A DNA stretch of 64,000 bases from Lichenicoccus sp965276875 (GTDB lineage: Bacteria > Pseudomonadota > Alphaproteobacteria > Acetobacterales > Acetobacteraceae): positions 4,216,001 to 4,280,000 of the forward strand of contig NZ_OZ255701.1 in the NCBI RefSeq assembly GCF_965276875.1, read 5' to 3'. The notes under the pieces were generated by a model that worked only from the letters and a program-made list of their open reading frames with translations, was not told the DNA's origin and ran no database searches. The first letter of the stretch is position 1, and every line of letters begins with the position of its first letter. Positions 31,589 to 41,050 of this stretch are shown here, in pieces. A program made the translations under genes and the position numbers.

Positions 31589-33446
31589 GAGTTCTCCGGC
31601 ATCTCGGTCCTCCCTCTCCCGACACTCGGCGCTCGGGACGGTCAGCGGCCTGCTGCCCTACCTCTGGCCGCGCGGCGACCTGCGCGGGCGGCTGCTGGTG
31701 GTGGCCGCCGTGCTGCTGCTTGTGGCAGCGAAGGTGGCCACGGTCTATGTGCCGCTGGTCTATTCGCGCGCGGTCGATGTGCTGTCCAAGCACGATCCCT
31801 CGCATGTGCTCGCCGTCCCCGTCGGGCTGATCGTCGCCTACGGCCTGCTGCGCATCGCCTCGGGCGGCTTCGGCGAGCTGCGCGACGCGGTGTTCGCCCC
31901 GGTCAAGCAGCGGGTGATCCGCCAGGTCGCGATGCAGACCTTCCAGCATCTGCATGCGCTGTCGCTGCGCTTTCATCTCGACCGGCAGACCGGCGGGGTG
32001 ACGCGGGCGATTGAGCGCGGCACCATCGCCATCGAGCTGATCCTGCGCCTGGGCGTGTTCAACATCGTGCCCACCTTGCTCGAGACGCTGATGGTCACGG
32101 CGATCATCTGGCACATCTTCGACTGGCGCTTCGCGCTCGCCACCCTGGTCACCGTGGTGGTCTATGTCGGCTTCACCATCGGCTTCACCGGCTGGCGCAT
32201 CGGCATCCGCCGCCGGATGAACGACATCGACAGCGAGGCCAGCGGCAAGGCGCTCGACAGCCTGCTGAACTACGAGACGGTGAAGTATTTCGGCAACGAG
32301 GGCCACGAGGTGCGCCGCTACGACGAGGCGCAGGCACGCTATGAGCGCGCCGCGGTGCGCACCCAGGTCTCGCTCAACATGCTCAATCTCGGCCAGGCGG
32401 CGATCATCGCGGTGGCGATGGCCGTGGTCATGCTGATGGCGGCCCGCGAGGTGGCCGACGGCAAGCTGACGGTGGGCAAGTTCGTGCTGATCAACACCTA
32501 TCTGATGCAGCTTTATCAACCGCTGAACTTCCTCGGCTTCGTCTATTCGTCGCTGCGTCAGGGCGTGGTCGACCTGGAGCAAATGTTCAACCTGCTCGGC
32601 CGCTCGCAGGACGTCTCTGACCGTCCTGGTGCGGTCGCCCTGCCGGGCCGGCTGGAGGAGGCGCCGGCGGCGGCGCTGCGCTTCGAGGACGTGCGGTTCG
32701 GCTATCGCGAGGACCGCGAGATCCTGCACGGGGTGAGCTTTTCGGTGCCACCGGGCGGACGCGTCGCTATCGTAGGGCCGACCGGCGCCGGCAAGTCGAC
32801 GATCAGCCGGCTGTTGTTTCGCTTCTACGATATCGATGGCGGCCACGTCTTGATCGACGGCCGCGACGTGCGCGACTACCGCCAGGCCAGCCTGCGCGCC
32901 GCCATCGGCGTGGTGCCGCAGGACACCGTGCTGTTCAACGATACCATCCGCTACAACATCGCCTATGGCCGCATCGGCGCCTCGCAGGACGAAATCGAGC
33001 ACGCCGCCCGGCTCGCACAGGTGCACGACTTCGTCCAGCGTCTGCCGGACGGTTACGACACCCGCGTCGGCGAGCGCGGCCTGAAGCTCTCGGGCGGCGA
33101 GAAGCAGCGCGTGGCGATCGCCCGCACCATCCTCAAGAACCCCCGTCTGCTGATCCTCGACGAGGCGACCAGCGCCCTCGATACCCATACCGAGCAGGAC
33201 ATCCAGGCGGCGCTGCGCACCGTCGCCGCCGACCGAACTACCCTGGTGATCGCCCACCGGCTGTCGACGATCATCGACGCCGACGAGATCCTGGTCCTCG
33301 ATGACGGTCGCATCGCCGAGCGCGGCACCCATCGCGGCTTGCTGGAACGTGACGGCGTCTATGCGCGCATGTGGGCGGCGCAGGCGGAAGAAGAGCGGAG
33401 TGGGGAAGAACGCACCGACCAGGAGAGCGTGCACGCGCACGCCTGA
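31587..33446 (+). CDS. Atm1/HMT1-type ABC exporter (fused permease-ATPase)
   Basis: Half-transporter that works as a homodimer; relatives export glutathione conjugates or sulfur/metal species. Six membrane helices span about residues 30-320 (YVPLVYSRAVDVLS, LNYETVKYFGNE, typical of the Atm1 branch). The NBD has Walker A GPTGAGKST, Q-loop VVPQDTVLF, signature LSGGEKQR, Walker B LLILDEATSALD and the switch His in VIAHRLST. 619 aa. The chosen ATG overlaps the divergent NUDIX ATG and has no obvious ribosome site, so the true start is uncertain (GTG 31563 is possible). Confidence 0.9.
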   Translation: MSSPASRSSLSRHSALGTVSGLLPYLWPRGDLRGRLLVVAAVLLLVAAKVATVYVPLVYSRAVDVLSKHDPSHVLAVPVGLIVAYGLLRIASGGFGELRDAVFAPVKQRVIRQVAMQTFQHLHALSLRFHLDRQTGGVTRAIERGTIAIELILRLGVFNIVPTLLETLMVTAIIWHIFDWRFALATLVTVVVYVGFTIGFTGWRIGIRRRMNDIDSEASGKALDSLLNYETVKYFGNEGHEVRRYDEAQARYERAAVRTQVSLNMLNLGQAAIIAVAMAVVMLMAAREVADGKLTVGKFVLINTYLMQLYQPLNFLGFVYSSLRQGVVDLEQMFNLLGRSQDVSDRPGAVALPGRLEEAPAAALRFEDVRFGYREDREILHGVSFSVPPGGRVAIVGPTGAGKSTISRLLFRFYDIDGGHVLIDGRDVRDYRQASLRAAIGVVPQDTVLFNDTIRYNIAYGRIGASQDEIEHAARLAQVHDFVQRLPDGYDTRVGERGLKLSGGEKQRVAIARTILKNPRLLILDEATSALDTHTEQDIQAALRTVAADRTTLVIAHRLSTIIDADEILVLDDGRIAERGTHRGLLERDGVYARMWAAQAEEERSGEERTDQESVHAHA

Positions 33447-33476
33447 GATCATGATGACGAATACGAGGACCCGCCG

Positions 33477-33788
33477 ATGAGCTTCAATCCGAACCTGATA
33501 CCGCAGGGCGAGGGCGCCGATCCGCGCATCGGCCAGGACGGCTCGGTGCCGGCCGAACTCAGCCATGCCGGCGCGGTTGTCGATCGCGCCATTGAATACA
33601 TGGTCGGCAAGGAGCTGCCGCCGCTGGCGATCGCCTCGGCCTTGCTCGGCGGCTCGTTGAGCATACTGGCCCGCACCATGGACCAGGCGACGATGCTGCG
33701 CATGCTGGCCAATGCCGCCGATAGCGTGCGTGCCGGCGAGCTACACGATCAGGGCGGCGGCGAGCCGTCTGGCGCCGGGCGCGCCTAA
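33477..33788 (+). CDS. Hypothetical protein downstream of the ABC exporter
   Basis: A 103-residue soluble-looking protein not recognised. It has an N-terminal polar segment (NPNLIPQGEGADPRIGQDG), then a predicted helix pair (ELSHAGAVVDRAIEYMVGKELPPLAIASALLGGSLSILAR split by a Pro-Pro) and a Gly-rich tail. ATG 33477 is preceded by GAGG. It lies 30 bp after the exporter gene and probably shares its transcript. Confidence 0.6.
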   Translation: MSFNPNLIPQGEGADPRIGQDGSVPAELSHAGAVVDRAIEYMVGKELPPLAIASALLGGSLSILARTMDQATMLRMLANAADSVRAGELHDQGGGEPSGAGRA

Positions 33789-33846
33789 AGCTTGACCAAA
33801 GCGGCGCGGACGGCGATAAGCCGCGCCTTCATGAGGGATCATCAAG

Positions 33847-34152
33847 ATGTCGCGCCGCTGCCAGATTACCGGCAAGGGCGTGCTGACCGGAAACAACGTC
33901 AGCCACGCCAACAACAAGTCCCGCCGCCGCTATTTGCCCAATCTGCAGGAGACATCGCTGCTCTCCGACGTGCTGGGAGGCCCGGTGCGCATGCGCGTTA
34001 CCGCCAATGGCATACGCACGGTCGAGCATAATGGCGGCCTCGATGCGTTCCTGCTGAGCACGCCGAACCGCCGCCTGCCGCTCGAGGCGCAGGCGCTGAA
34101 GCGTCGTATCCAGCGCGCCCGGCTCAAGCAGCAGGCCGCCCAGCCCGCCTGA
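33847..34152 (+). CDS. rpmB: 50S ribosomal protein L28
   Basis: A 101-residue basic large-subunit protein. MSRRCQITGKGVLTGNNVSHANNKSRRRYLPN is the L28 signature: a conserved Cys and GNxxSHAxxKTxR motif. GAGGGA lies 8-13 bp before the ATG. It stands alone, without rpmG, which is usual in alphaproteobacteria. Confidence 0.96.
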   Translation: MSRRCQITGKGVLTGNNVSHANNKSRRRYLPNLQETSLLSDVLGGPVRMRVTANGIRTVEHNGGLDAFLLSTPNRRLPLEAQALKRRIQRARLKQQAAQPA

Positions 34153-34222
34153 TCGCTTCGTTCGGGCTTGCAAATGCGCCACCCCTGACGCATGTCAGGC
34201 ACCTTGTCGGCGGCGATCTTAA

Positions 34223-34257
34223 GGGCGCGCGGATCCTCACGGAGTCCGACAGCGCCC
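34223..34257 (+). promoter_or_regulatory. Imperfect hairpin between rpmB and fusA
   Basis: GGGCGC (34223-34228) pairs with GCGCCC (34252-34257), and an inner CGGA/TCCG stem (34230-34233, 34245-34248) extends it. It is followed only by GTTT. It could be a weak rpmB terminator or part of the fusA leader. Confidence 0.35.
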
Positions 34258-34294
34258 GTTTGCCGTCACCAATGCAGTCGTCTGGAGGTCCGCC

Positions 34295-36385
34295 GTGTCC
34301 GCACATTCCGAGCTATCGAAAATCCGCAATATCGGAATCACCGCGCATATCGACGCCGGCAAGACCACCACCACCGAGCGCATCCTCTATTATACCGGCG
34401 TGTCGCATCGGATCGGCGAGGTGCACGAAGGCAATACCACGACCGACTATATGGACCAGGAGCGTGAGCGCGGCATCACCATCACCTCCGCGGCGGTAAC
34501 CTGCGAGTGGAAGGACCACCGCATCAACATCATCGACACACCGGGCCATATCGACTTCAACATCGAGGTCAACCGTTCCCTGCGCGTGCTGGATGGGGCG
34601 GTGTTCATCATCGAGGGCGTCGCCGGCGTGCAGCCGCAGTCCGAGACCAACTGGCGCCTGGCTGACCGCTACCGGGTGCCGCGCATCATCTTCATCAACA
34701 AGCTCGACCGTACCGGCGCCGACTTCTACCGCGCGTTTGATACGCTCAAGGAGAAGCTCGACATCGTAGCCCTCCCACTGCAGTTGCCGATCGGCATCGA
34801 GGACACGTTCGCTGGTGTCGTCGACCTGGTCGAGATGAAGGCGATCATCTGGGAAGGCGGCGAGCTTGGCGCCAAGTTCCATGACGAGCCGATCCCCGCC
34901 GACCTCGCCGAACGTGCCGCCGAAGCACGGCAGTTGCTGCTCGACACAGCACTCGCCGCCGACAACGAGGCGATGGAGGAGTATTTCGACAAAGGCGACG
35001 TGTCGGTCGCGACGCTCAAGCGTGCCATCAAGAAGGGCACGATCTCCGGTGAGTTCCGACCCGTGCTGTGCGGCACCGCCTTCAAGAACAAGGGCGTGCA
35101 GCCGCTGCTCGATGCGGTGCTCGACTATCTGCCGGCCCCAGACGATGTCGAGGGCATACGCGTTGCCGCTGAGGAAGGCCACGAGGACGAGGACCCGACC
35201 CAGCGTCGCCTGATCAGGATTGATCCCCAAGCGCCGTTCTCCGGCCTCGCCTTCAAGATCATTAACGACAAATACGGCACGCTCACCTTCGTGCGGGTCT
35301 ATTCCGGCACCCTGAAGTCGGGCGACCAGGTGATGAACACCACCAAGGATCACAAGGAGCGCATCGGACGGATGTTCCAGATGCACGCCGACAAGCGCGC
35401 CGAGATCAAGGAGGTCCAGGCCGGCGACATCGCCGCCTTTGTCGGGCTGAAGGATACCGGCACCGGCGATACGCTGGCCGCCGCAGAGGATCCGGTGATC
35501 CTCGAGCGTATGGCATTCCCGGTTCCGGTCATCGACATCTCGGTCGAACCGCGCACCAAGGACGCGGTCGAGAAGATGACGCTGGCCCTGCAGAAGCTCG
35601 CCGGCGAGGACCCCTCGCTGCGCCTGAAGACCGATCAGGAGACCGGCCAGACCATCCTGTCCGGCATGGGCGAGCTGCACCTGGAAATCATCATTGACCG
35701 GCTTAGGCGCGAATACGGCGTCGACGCCAATATCGGCGCACCGCAGGTGGCGTACCGGGAGACCATCTCGCGGCCGCACACCGAGATCTACACCCACAAG
35801 AAGCAGTCCGGCGGCTCCGGCCAGTATGCCGAGGTCAAGATCGTCTTCGAGCCGCTGGAGCGCAACGAGGGCATCGTCTTTGAGAACAAGGTGGTCGGCG
35901 GCACCGTTCCGAAGGAATACATCCCGGCCGTCGAGAAGGGCATTCGGATGCAGTCCTCGACCGGCGTGCTGGCGGGCTTCCAGACCGTGGACTTCAAGTT
36001 CACCCTGACCGACGGCAAGTACCACGACGTGGACAGTTCGGCGCTGGCCTTCGAGATCGCCGCCAAGGCCTGCTTCCGCGAAGGCATGAAGAAAGCCTCG
36101 CCGGTGATCCTCGAGCCAATCATGGATGTCGAGGTGACCACGCCGCAGGACCATGTCGGCGACGTGGTGGGCGATCTGAACCGCCGGCGCGGCCAGATCC
36201 AGAACCAGGAGAGCTCAGGCTCGACCATCCTGGTGCGTGCCCAGGTGCCGCTCAAGGAGATGTTCGGCTATATCTCGCACCTGCGCTCGATGACCAAGGG
36301 GCGCGCCTCGTTCACCATGCAGTTCCATCATTACGACCCGGTGCCACGTAATATTGCCGACGAGATTATGTCCAAGTCGGCATAA
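34295..36385 (+). CDS. fusA: Elongation factor G
   Basis: Translational GTPase that drives ribosomal translocation. The 696 residues have G1 AHIDAGKTT, G2 RGITI, G3 DTPGH, G4 NKLD and the GELHLEIIIDRL domain III-IV region; all five domains are present. The start is GTG 34295 with GGAGG 5 bp upstream. It is not flanked by rpsL, rpsG or tuf, and the G-domain wording (GVAGVQPQSETNWRLADRYRVPRI) differs from the usual str-operon enzyme, so it could be a second EF-G. A triple-hairpin repeat begins 5 bp after its stop. Confidence 0.92.
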   Translation: MSAHSELSKIRNIGITAHIDAGKTTTTERILYYTGVSHRIGEVHEGNTTTDYMDQERERGITITSAAVTCEWKDHRINIIDTPGHIDFNIEVNRSLRVLDGAVFIIEGVAGVQPQSETNWRLADRYRVPRIIFINKLDRTGADFYRAFDTLKEKLDIVALPLQLPIGIEDTFAGVVDLVEMKAIIWEGGELGAKFHDEPIPADLAERAAEARQLLLDTALAADNEAMEEYFDKGDVSVATLKRAIKKGTISGEFRPVLCGTAFKNKGVQPLLDAVLDYLPAPDDVEGIRVAAEEGHEDEDPTQRRLIRIDPQAPFSGLAFKIINDKYGTLTFVRVYSGTLKSGDQVMNTTKDHKERIGRMFQMHADKRAEIKEVQAGDIAAFVGLKDTGTGDTLAAAEDPVILERMAFPVPVIDISVEPRTKDAVEKMTLALQKLAGEDPSLRLKTDQETGQTILSGMGELHLEIIIDRLRREYGVDANIGAPQVAYRETISRPHTEIYTHKKQSGGSGQYAEVKIVFEPLERNEGIVFENKVVGGTVPKEYIPAVEKGIRMQSSTGVLAGFQTVDFKFTLTDGKYHDVDSSALAFEIAAKACFREGMKKASPVILEPIMDVEVTTPQDHVGDVVGDLNRRRGQIQNQESSGSTILVRAQVPLKEMFGYISHLRSMTKGRASFTMQFHHYDPVPRNIADEIMSKSA

Positions 36386-36389
36386 CGCA

Positions 36390-36447
36390 GGGGCTCTGCC
36401 CCATCGATCCGCTTCGCGGCTCGATCCCGCCAAATGTTCGCCTTTGG
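36390..36447. repeat. Triple-hairpin dispersed repeat after fusA
   Basis: Three adjacent inverted repeats: GGGGCTCTGCCCC (36390-36402), ATCGA-CCGC/GCGG-TCGAT (36403-36425) and CCAAA/TTTGG (36430-36447). The first and third recur at 61615-61657, and the first recurs in reverse at 41170-41184. Followed by a T-rich stretch, so it may also terminate transcription. Confidence 0.75.
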
Positions 36448-36457
36448 AAACGATTTC

Positions 36458-38386
36458 TCAGGCGTAGAGTGCTGCCAATATTCCGGTCAGGCCGGAGCTG
36501 TTGCCGGCGCCGCTTGACGGATACAGAGAGTTGAACAGGCTGGCGCCGACATCGTAGCCGCCGCCGCCGCCCGAGAGCAGGGCGAGGGCCGGATCGACGT
36601 TGCCGGCGCCTGCCGTCTGCTCACCCGTGAGGGCCAGGTATTGTTCGGCGTAGTGCTGCAAGGTTGCGGGGTCGCTGAAGCTGGATAGTTTGACCTTGCT
36701 GGTCAGCACCCGTTGCTGCTCGGCGAACGGCAAAGCACCATAGGTCGAGGCGATCCCGAGATTGGTGGTCACCACCTTGAGCAGAGTGGTGTCACTCATC
36801 AACTGGTTGATGCTGGTGATCGCGGGCATCGTCCGGGTGAAGTAGAGCGCATTATCCATGCCTGGGATCTGCTGCCCCTCCTGCGCCTCATACTGGCTGG
36901 TCTCGTAGCCGGAGAGGATGCTCTTGACATTGCTGGCATCGGCCAGCGCCGCGGTCTGCGTATCCGCGACCCTGGGCACGACGCCCAGCGTGTCGCCGAC
37001 GGCGACCGCTACGGCGAGATTGGCCTGTAGTGTGATGTTGCCGGCGCTGTCGACAGACTTCACAACGCCCACGACCTTGCTCCCGTCGGTGATGATCGCG
37101 CCGGCCTGGAGGTCGCTCGCAGTCCTCCCCAGTGCCAATGTCGCTCCAGTCGTGGCGGCGGCACTCGTTGCGGTGATTTGCGGACCGATATGGCTTAGCC
37201 CGGCGCCGATTGCGACACTGATCGTCGCACCCTTCGCCACGTCGATCGACGAATTGGCGGTCAGGGTAACGTTGCCAAGCGAATCGACCGACTTGATGGT
37301 TCCGATCTCGCTGCTGCCGCTCATCAGGACCTGCCCGGCGGTCATCGACTGGCCCGCGGTGCCCAACGGCAGCACGTTCTGGCTGGTCATGATCTCGCGC
37401 GGCGCCAGCGCCGCGAAGCTCGTGTACGAGATCGGCGACAGCGACAAGGTGCCGTTGCTGATCGGATTGACGATGGCAAGTGTGCTGCCAGTTTGGGCCG
37501 AAGGGTTCGTGGTGACATTGAACCCGGTCGCCGTGAGAGCGGTGCCGAGCAAGGCGGTGGCGGCGGACGCCGTGAGGGTGTTTGGGCCACTTACACCTGC
37601 CCCGAGCGGTGGCGCCGCCACGCCGACCACGTTGGCGATTCGGATGGCGGCTCCCTTGCTGTCACTGGCCAAGGTCAGGTTGTAGACTGTGTTGCCGGCG
37701 CTGTCCTTATTGGTGGTGAACGGGGGCGCGCCGGCCGAGCCCACGATCGTCCCGCTCGCACTGACGCTGTAGCTGCCGGTGACTGGATTGGCAGTGGTCC
37801 CGGTGGATTGCAGTGCGGTGGTCAGCGCCGCGGCGATGGACGCACCGCCGGTGCCGTCGTCGAGCACATAGGACCAGGACTTTGCGGGCATCGCCGCGGT
37901 CAGGCTGCTGTTCGGCTCGGCGTAATAGAGGTTGCTGACCGAGAGCTGGGAGGCGCTGCTGCCGCCGGCGGTGAAGCTCGCGGCCTTCGGGTCGCCGAAC
38001 GAAAGTGAGATCGCCGAGCGATCCGTCGTCGCGCGAACGAAATCGAGGTCTGCCGTGCTGCCGAGCTGCCTGACCAGCGAGTTGCTGGCCGAGGGGTCCT
38101 GCGTCAGCAACTGCCGCAGCACTCCGGTCTCCTGGCTCTGCACACTCATGTTGTAGGCGCCGAGCACGACCTGCAGCGCCGACTGGTTCTTGGACGACAG
38201 CAGGTCGACGCCGGTGGCGATGTTGACGGTATCTGCCTGGAACGCCGCCACCGTACGCTGCACCGCCGGCGTCGACTTGACGAACTGCGTAACCTGGGTC
38301 TGCTCGTCTTTCACGATCGAGAGATAGGTCGAGATCGGCGAAAAGCCGGAGAGTGAACCGGACATGACAACAGCCCCATGGCTCAT
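36458..38386 (-). CDS. DUF1217 protein with a ~330-residue insertion
   Basis: DUF1217 proteins are alphaproteobacterial and often lie in flagellar clusters; function is unclear and no flagellar gene is nearby. The N-terminal ~140 residues (FSPISTYLSIVKDEQTQVTQFV, LSSKNQSALQVVLGAYNM) and residues ~480-600 (SQYEAQEGQQIPGMDNALYF, LLKVVTTNLGI) match the domain. Between them is a Ser/Thr/Gly-rich region with two similar blocks (GTIKSVDSLGNVTLTANSSI and GVVKSVDSAGNITLQANLAV). This resembles adhesin or secreted beta repeats. Low Cys, no signal peptide. The alternative start is ATG 38365. Confidence 0.7.
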   Translation of the reverse strand: MSHGAVVMSGSLSGFSPISTYLSIVKDEQTQVTQFVKSTPAVQRTVAAFQADTVNIATGVDLLSSKNQSALQVVLGAYNMSVQSQETGVLRQLLTQDPSASNSLVRQLGSTADLDFVRATTDRSAISLSFGDPKAASFTAGGSSASQLSVSNLYYAEPNSSLTAAMPAKSWSYVLDDGTGGASIAAALTTALQSTGTTANPVTGSYSVSASGTIVGSAGAPPFTTNKDSAGNTVYNLTLASDSKGAAIRIANVVGVAAPPLGAGVSGPNTLTASAATALLGTALTATGFNVTTNPSAQTGSTLAIVNPISNGTLSLSPISYTSFAALAPREIMTSQNVLPLGTAGQSMTAGQVLMSGSSEIGTIKSVDSLGNVTLTANSSIDVAKGATISVAIGAGLSHIGPQITATSAAATTGATLALGRTASDLQAGAIITDGSKVVGVVKSVDSAGNITLQANLAVAVAVGDTLGVVPRVADTQTAALADASNVKSILSGYETSQYEAQEGQQIPGMDNALYFTRTMPAITSINQLMSDTTLLKVVTTNLGIASTYGALPFAEQQRVLTSKVKLSSFSDPATLQHYAEQYLALTGEQTAGAGNVDPALALLSGGGGGYDVGASLFNSLYPSSGAGNSSGLTGILAALYA

Positions 38387-38430
38387 ACAACCTTAGCGTG
38401 CAAAGCGCGGGAATGCAATCTTTTAATTGG

Positions 38431-40047
38431 TCACTGTGCGGTAGCCCCAGAGCCCTGGTTGTCGGTCCGGCCGATGAAGGCGGCGACATTGTCGTGCAGC
38501 TTCTTCAGGGACGGCAGATGTGCATAGACCATGTGGCCGGAATCGTACTGCTTGAATTCGATGTTGCCATCCAGGCGTGTCGGGATCGGCAGATGCTGCA
38601 TCTCGTAGATGCCCTCGTAGAAGGGTGTGGCCAGGTCAAAATAGCCGGCGTTAAGCATGACCTGCAGCTTGGGGTCGTATTTCATCGCCGCCGCGAGGTC
38701 GAGCATGACATTGGCAGAGCCCCGTGCCGGGTGGTGCGCGCCCGGCGGCTGGTGCTTCATGTCCCATTGCCGGCCGATCTCGGTGACCGCCTTGTAGGTC
38801 ATGCCGTCGCCGTAATGCAGAGTCTGGCGGACATAGTCGTTGAATGTCGCGACATAGGCGGCGCTGATCGCGGCACTTTGCGGGTCGTAGGCGGACTCCT
38901 TGCTGAGCGGATCCATGCTCGGACCGGCAAACCGGCTGTCCAGCCGCCCGGTGGTGGTGTCGGTGCCGGTGAGCAGCATTTTCTCGAACTGGCCGCCATT
39001 GATACGCAGGTCCGACTTCTTGATGTAGTCGACCGGCAGGCTGGTATAGTCGTGCAGCTTGGCCGCGATTTTATCACGCGTGGCGGAATCGAGCGCGTCG
39101 CCCTGGCCCAGTGCCTGCGCGTAGTCGGTGGTGGCGAACTGCTCGACCTGCTTGAGCAGCGTCGGCAGGTCGCCCTGCGTCCCCAGCTTGTGGTGATACC
39201 AGGCGGTGGCGGCAAAGCTCGGCAATGCCAGGATATAGGGCATGTCCTCGCCGGGGTTGAATTCCGGACCGTCGATGCTGTTGTCGAAGGCGAGGATCTG
39301 CGACAGCAGGATGACACCGTTGAGGTCGATCGACTGGTCGTTCTCGAGATCGTAGGACAGCACCGCCGAGCGCGTGGTGCCGTAGCTTTCGCCGAACAGG
39401 TATTTCGGCGAGTCCCAGCGTCGGTATTTCGACAGGAACTCGGCGATGAAGTTCGTGAACGCGTGCCCGTCCTGGTCGATGCCGTAGAACGCCTTGCTGC
39501 CGTCGTGACCGACGACCCGCGAAAAGCCGGTGCCGGGCGCGTCGATGAACACCAGGTCGCTCACGTCGAGCAGGCTCTCGTCGTTGTTGACCAGCTTGTA
39601 GGGCGCGCCGTTGGGATGGCTGTCATCGGGGGTGATGACCCGTCTTGGTCCGAATGCGCCCATATGCAGCCACACGCTCGATGAGCCGGGACCGCCGTTG
39701 AACAGGAACGTAATCGGCCGGTGCGCGGCCGCGGCACCCTTCTTGAAATAGGCGACATAGAACATCGACGCCTGCGCCGACTTCTTCTCCGCCTTGTCGC
39801 TCTGCTCCGCGGCGGTCGTCTCCTGGTCGTCCCAACCCTTCGGATGGACGATCAACGTGCCGGCGGCTGCCTGGTAGTCGATCTTCTGGCCGCCGATGGT
39901 GACGCTCCCATCGGTCAGGCTCTGCGTCGGCTGCAGGATCGGTGTCTTGTCCGCCTTGTCGGTCTTGTCATCGGCACGCGCGCTTACGGCGCTCAACGTG
40001 GTCGTCGCCAGCAGTGCGGCTGCGAACAGGGTCGGAAGTGATCGCAA
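38431..40047 (-). CDS. S10 family serine carboxypeptidase, secreted
   Basis: Carboxypeptidase that works best at acid pH in this family. It has a signal peptide of about 25 residues (LPTLFAAALLATTTLSAVSARA), then FLFNGGPGSSSVW (oxyanion region) and catalytic S221 (GESYGTT), D471 (FDLATPF) and H505 (SGHMVY). 538 aa. The start is TTG 40047, supported by GGAG 8 nt upstream and by the signal peptide; no ATG fits. With the S53 protease it suggests an acid-adapted periplasm or secretome. Confidence 0.92.
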   Translation of the reverse strand: MRSLPTLFAAALLATTTLSAVSARADDKTDKADKTPILQPTQSLTDGSVTIGGQKIDYQAAAGTLIVHPKGWDDQETTAAEQSDKAEKKSAQASMFYVAYFKKGAAAAHRPITFLFNGGPGSSSVWLHMGAFGPRRVITPDDSHPNGAPYKLVNNDESLLDVSDLVFIDAPGTGFSRVVGHDGSKAFYGIDQDGHAFTNFIAEFLSKYRRWDSPKYLFGESYGTTRSAVLSYDLENDQSIDLNGVILLSQILAFDNSIDGPEFNPGEDMPYILALPSFAATAWYHHKLGTQGDLPTLLKQVEQFATTDYAQALGQGDALDSATRDKIAAKLHDYTSLPVDYIKKSDLRINGGQFEKMLLTGTDTTTGRLDSRFAGPSMDPLSKESAYDPQSAAISAAYVATFNDYVRQTLHYGDGMTYKAVTEIGRQWDMKHQPPGAHHPARGSANVMLDLAAAMKYDPKLQVMLNAGYFDLATPFYEGIYEMQHLPIPTRLDGNIEFKQYDSGHMVYAHLPSLKKLHDNVAAFIGRTDNQGSGATAQ

Positions 40048-40150
40048 ATTTCAACTCCAGTGCTCAGGCATGAGCATTGCGCATAGCACGCCCGCATTGC
40101 TTGACGCCAATCGCCGGCGGGACTTAGCTGCCTTGGGGGAGACGCCACTC

Positions 40151-41050
40151 ATGACAATGCGCAACAAGCTCGGTCTGCACGGCTTCGTTTGGGAGGCCGG
40201 CTGGAATCGCGAGCAATGCGCCCGCGCGATCGCCAATACCGCAGCCCTCGGCTACGACCTGATCGAGGCTTGCGCGCTCGACCCCTCCAGCATCGACGTC
40301 GACTTCACCCGCCGTCAGCTCGAAGCGGCCGGCATCGGCCTGACTTTCTCGCTCGGCCTCGCCTCCGACGCCGACATCTCCAGCAACGACGACGACAAGA
40401 CCCGTCGCGGCGAGCAGACCCTTGCGGAAATCATCGCCATCGCCCGCGATCTGGGTGCCACGCATGTGTGCGGCATTCTCTATTCGGCCTTCCAGAAATA
40501 CAGCATTCCCACCACCGCCGCGGGTGTCGCGCGCTCTGTCGACGTCGTTCGCCGGATCGGCGAGAAGGCGGCCGCGAGCGGCATCACGTTGGGGATGGAG
40601 GTGGTGAACCGCTACGAGACCAACGTGCTCAACACCGCCTCGCAAGGCGTAGAGTTCTGCCGACGCGTCGGCCTCGCCAACGTCAAGGTGCATCTCGACT
40701 GCTACCACATGAATATCGAGGAAGCCGACGTGGCGACCGCCATTCTCGAGACCGGTCCGCATCTCGGCTACTTCCACACCGGCGACTCCAACCGCGGCTA
40801 TCTCGGCTCCGGCTCGATCGACTTCTCCCGAATCTTCCGCGCTTTGGTCCGCTCCGGCTACGAAGGCCCGATCACGTTCGAGTCCTTCTCCTCGAAAGTC
40901 GTAGGCCAGCCCCTCGAAGGCATTCTCGGAATTTGGCGCAACCTCTGGGAAGACGGCCAGGACCTTTCGGCCCATGCCAAGCAATTTACCGAAGCCCACC
41001 TCAAGGCCGCGCGCGAAGCCATCACCCACAGCCAAAGCTCACTCGTGTAG
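40151..41050 (+). CDS. Sugar isomerase/ketose 3-epimerase-like TIM-barrel protein
   Basis: Probable metal-dependent epimerase of a ketose or related sugar. From ATG 40151 (GGGGGAGA upstream) the 299 residues place metal ligands at E150 (GMEVVNRYE), D183 (HLDCYHMNIEE), H209 (GYFHTGDSNRG) and E244 (TFESFSS). These match the E/D/H/E set of D-tagatose 3-epimerase with nearly the same spacing. The actual sugar is not readable. The reading frame is open upstream but within the peptidase's antisense region. Confidence 0.85.
   Translation: MTMRNKLGLHGFVWEAGWNREQCARAIANTAALGYDLIEACALDPSSIDVDFTRRQLEAAGIGLTFSLGLASDADISSNDDDKTRRGEQTLAEIIAIARDLGATHVCGILYSAFQKYSIPTTAAGVARSVDVVRRIGEKAAASGITLGMEVVNRYETNVLNTASQGVEFCRRVGLANVKVHLDCYHMNIEEADVATAILETGPHLGYFHTGDSNRGYLGSGSIDFSRIFRALVRSGYEGPITFESFSSKVVGQPLEGILGIWRNLWEDGQDLSAHAKQFTEAHLKAAREAITHSQSSLV

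Noticed and set aside
30723..33566. Minus-strand frame of 947 codons opposite the ABC exporter
   Set aside because: Antisense to a protein with full Walker and signature motifs; no recognisable domain of its own.
33834..34152. Alternative overlapping frame through rpmB (33792-34031)
   Set aside because: Overlaps L28 in another frame and has no similarity.
34313..36154. Minus-strand frame of 613 codons opposite fusA
   Set aside because: Shadow of the conserved EF-G coding sequence.
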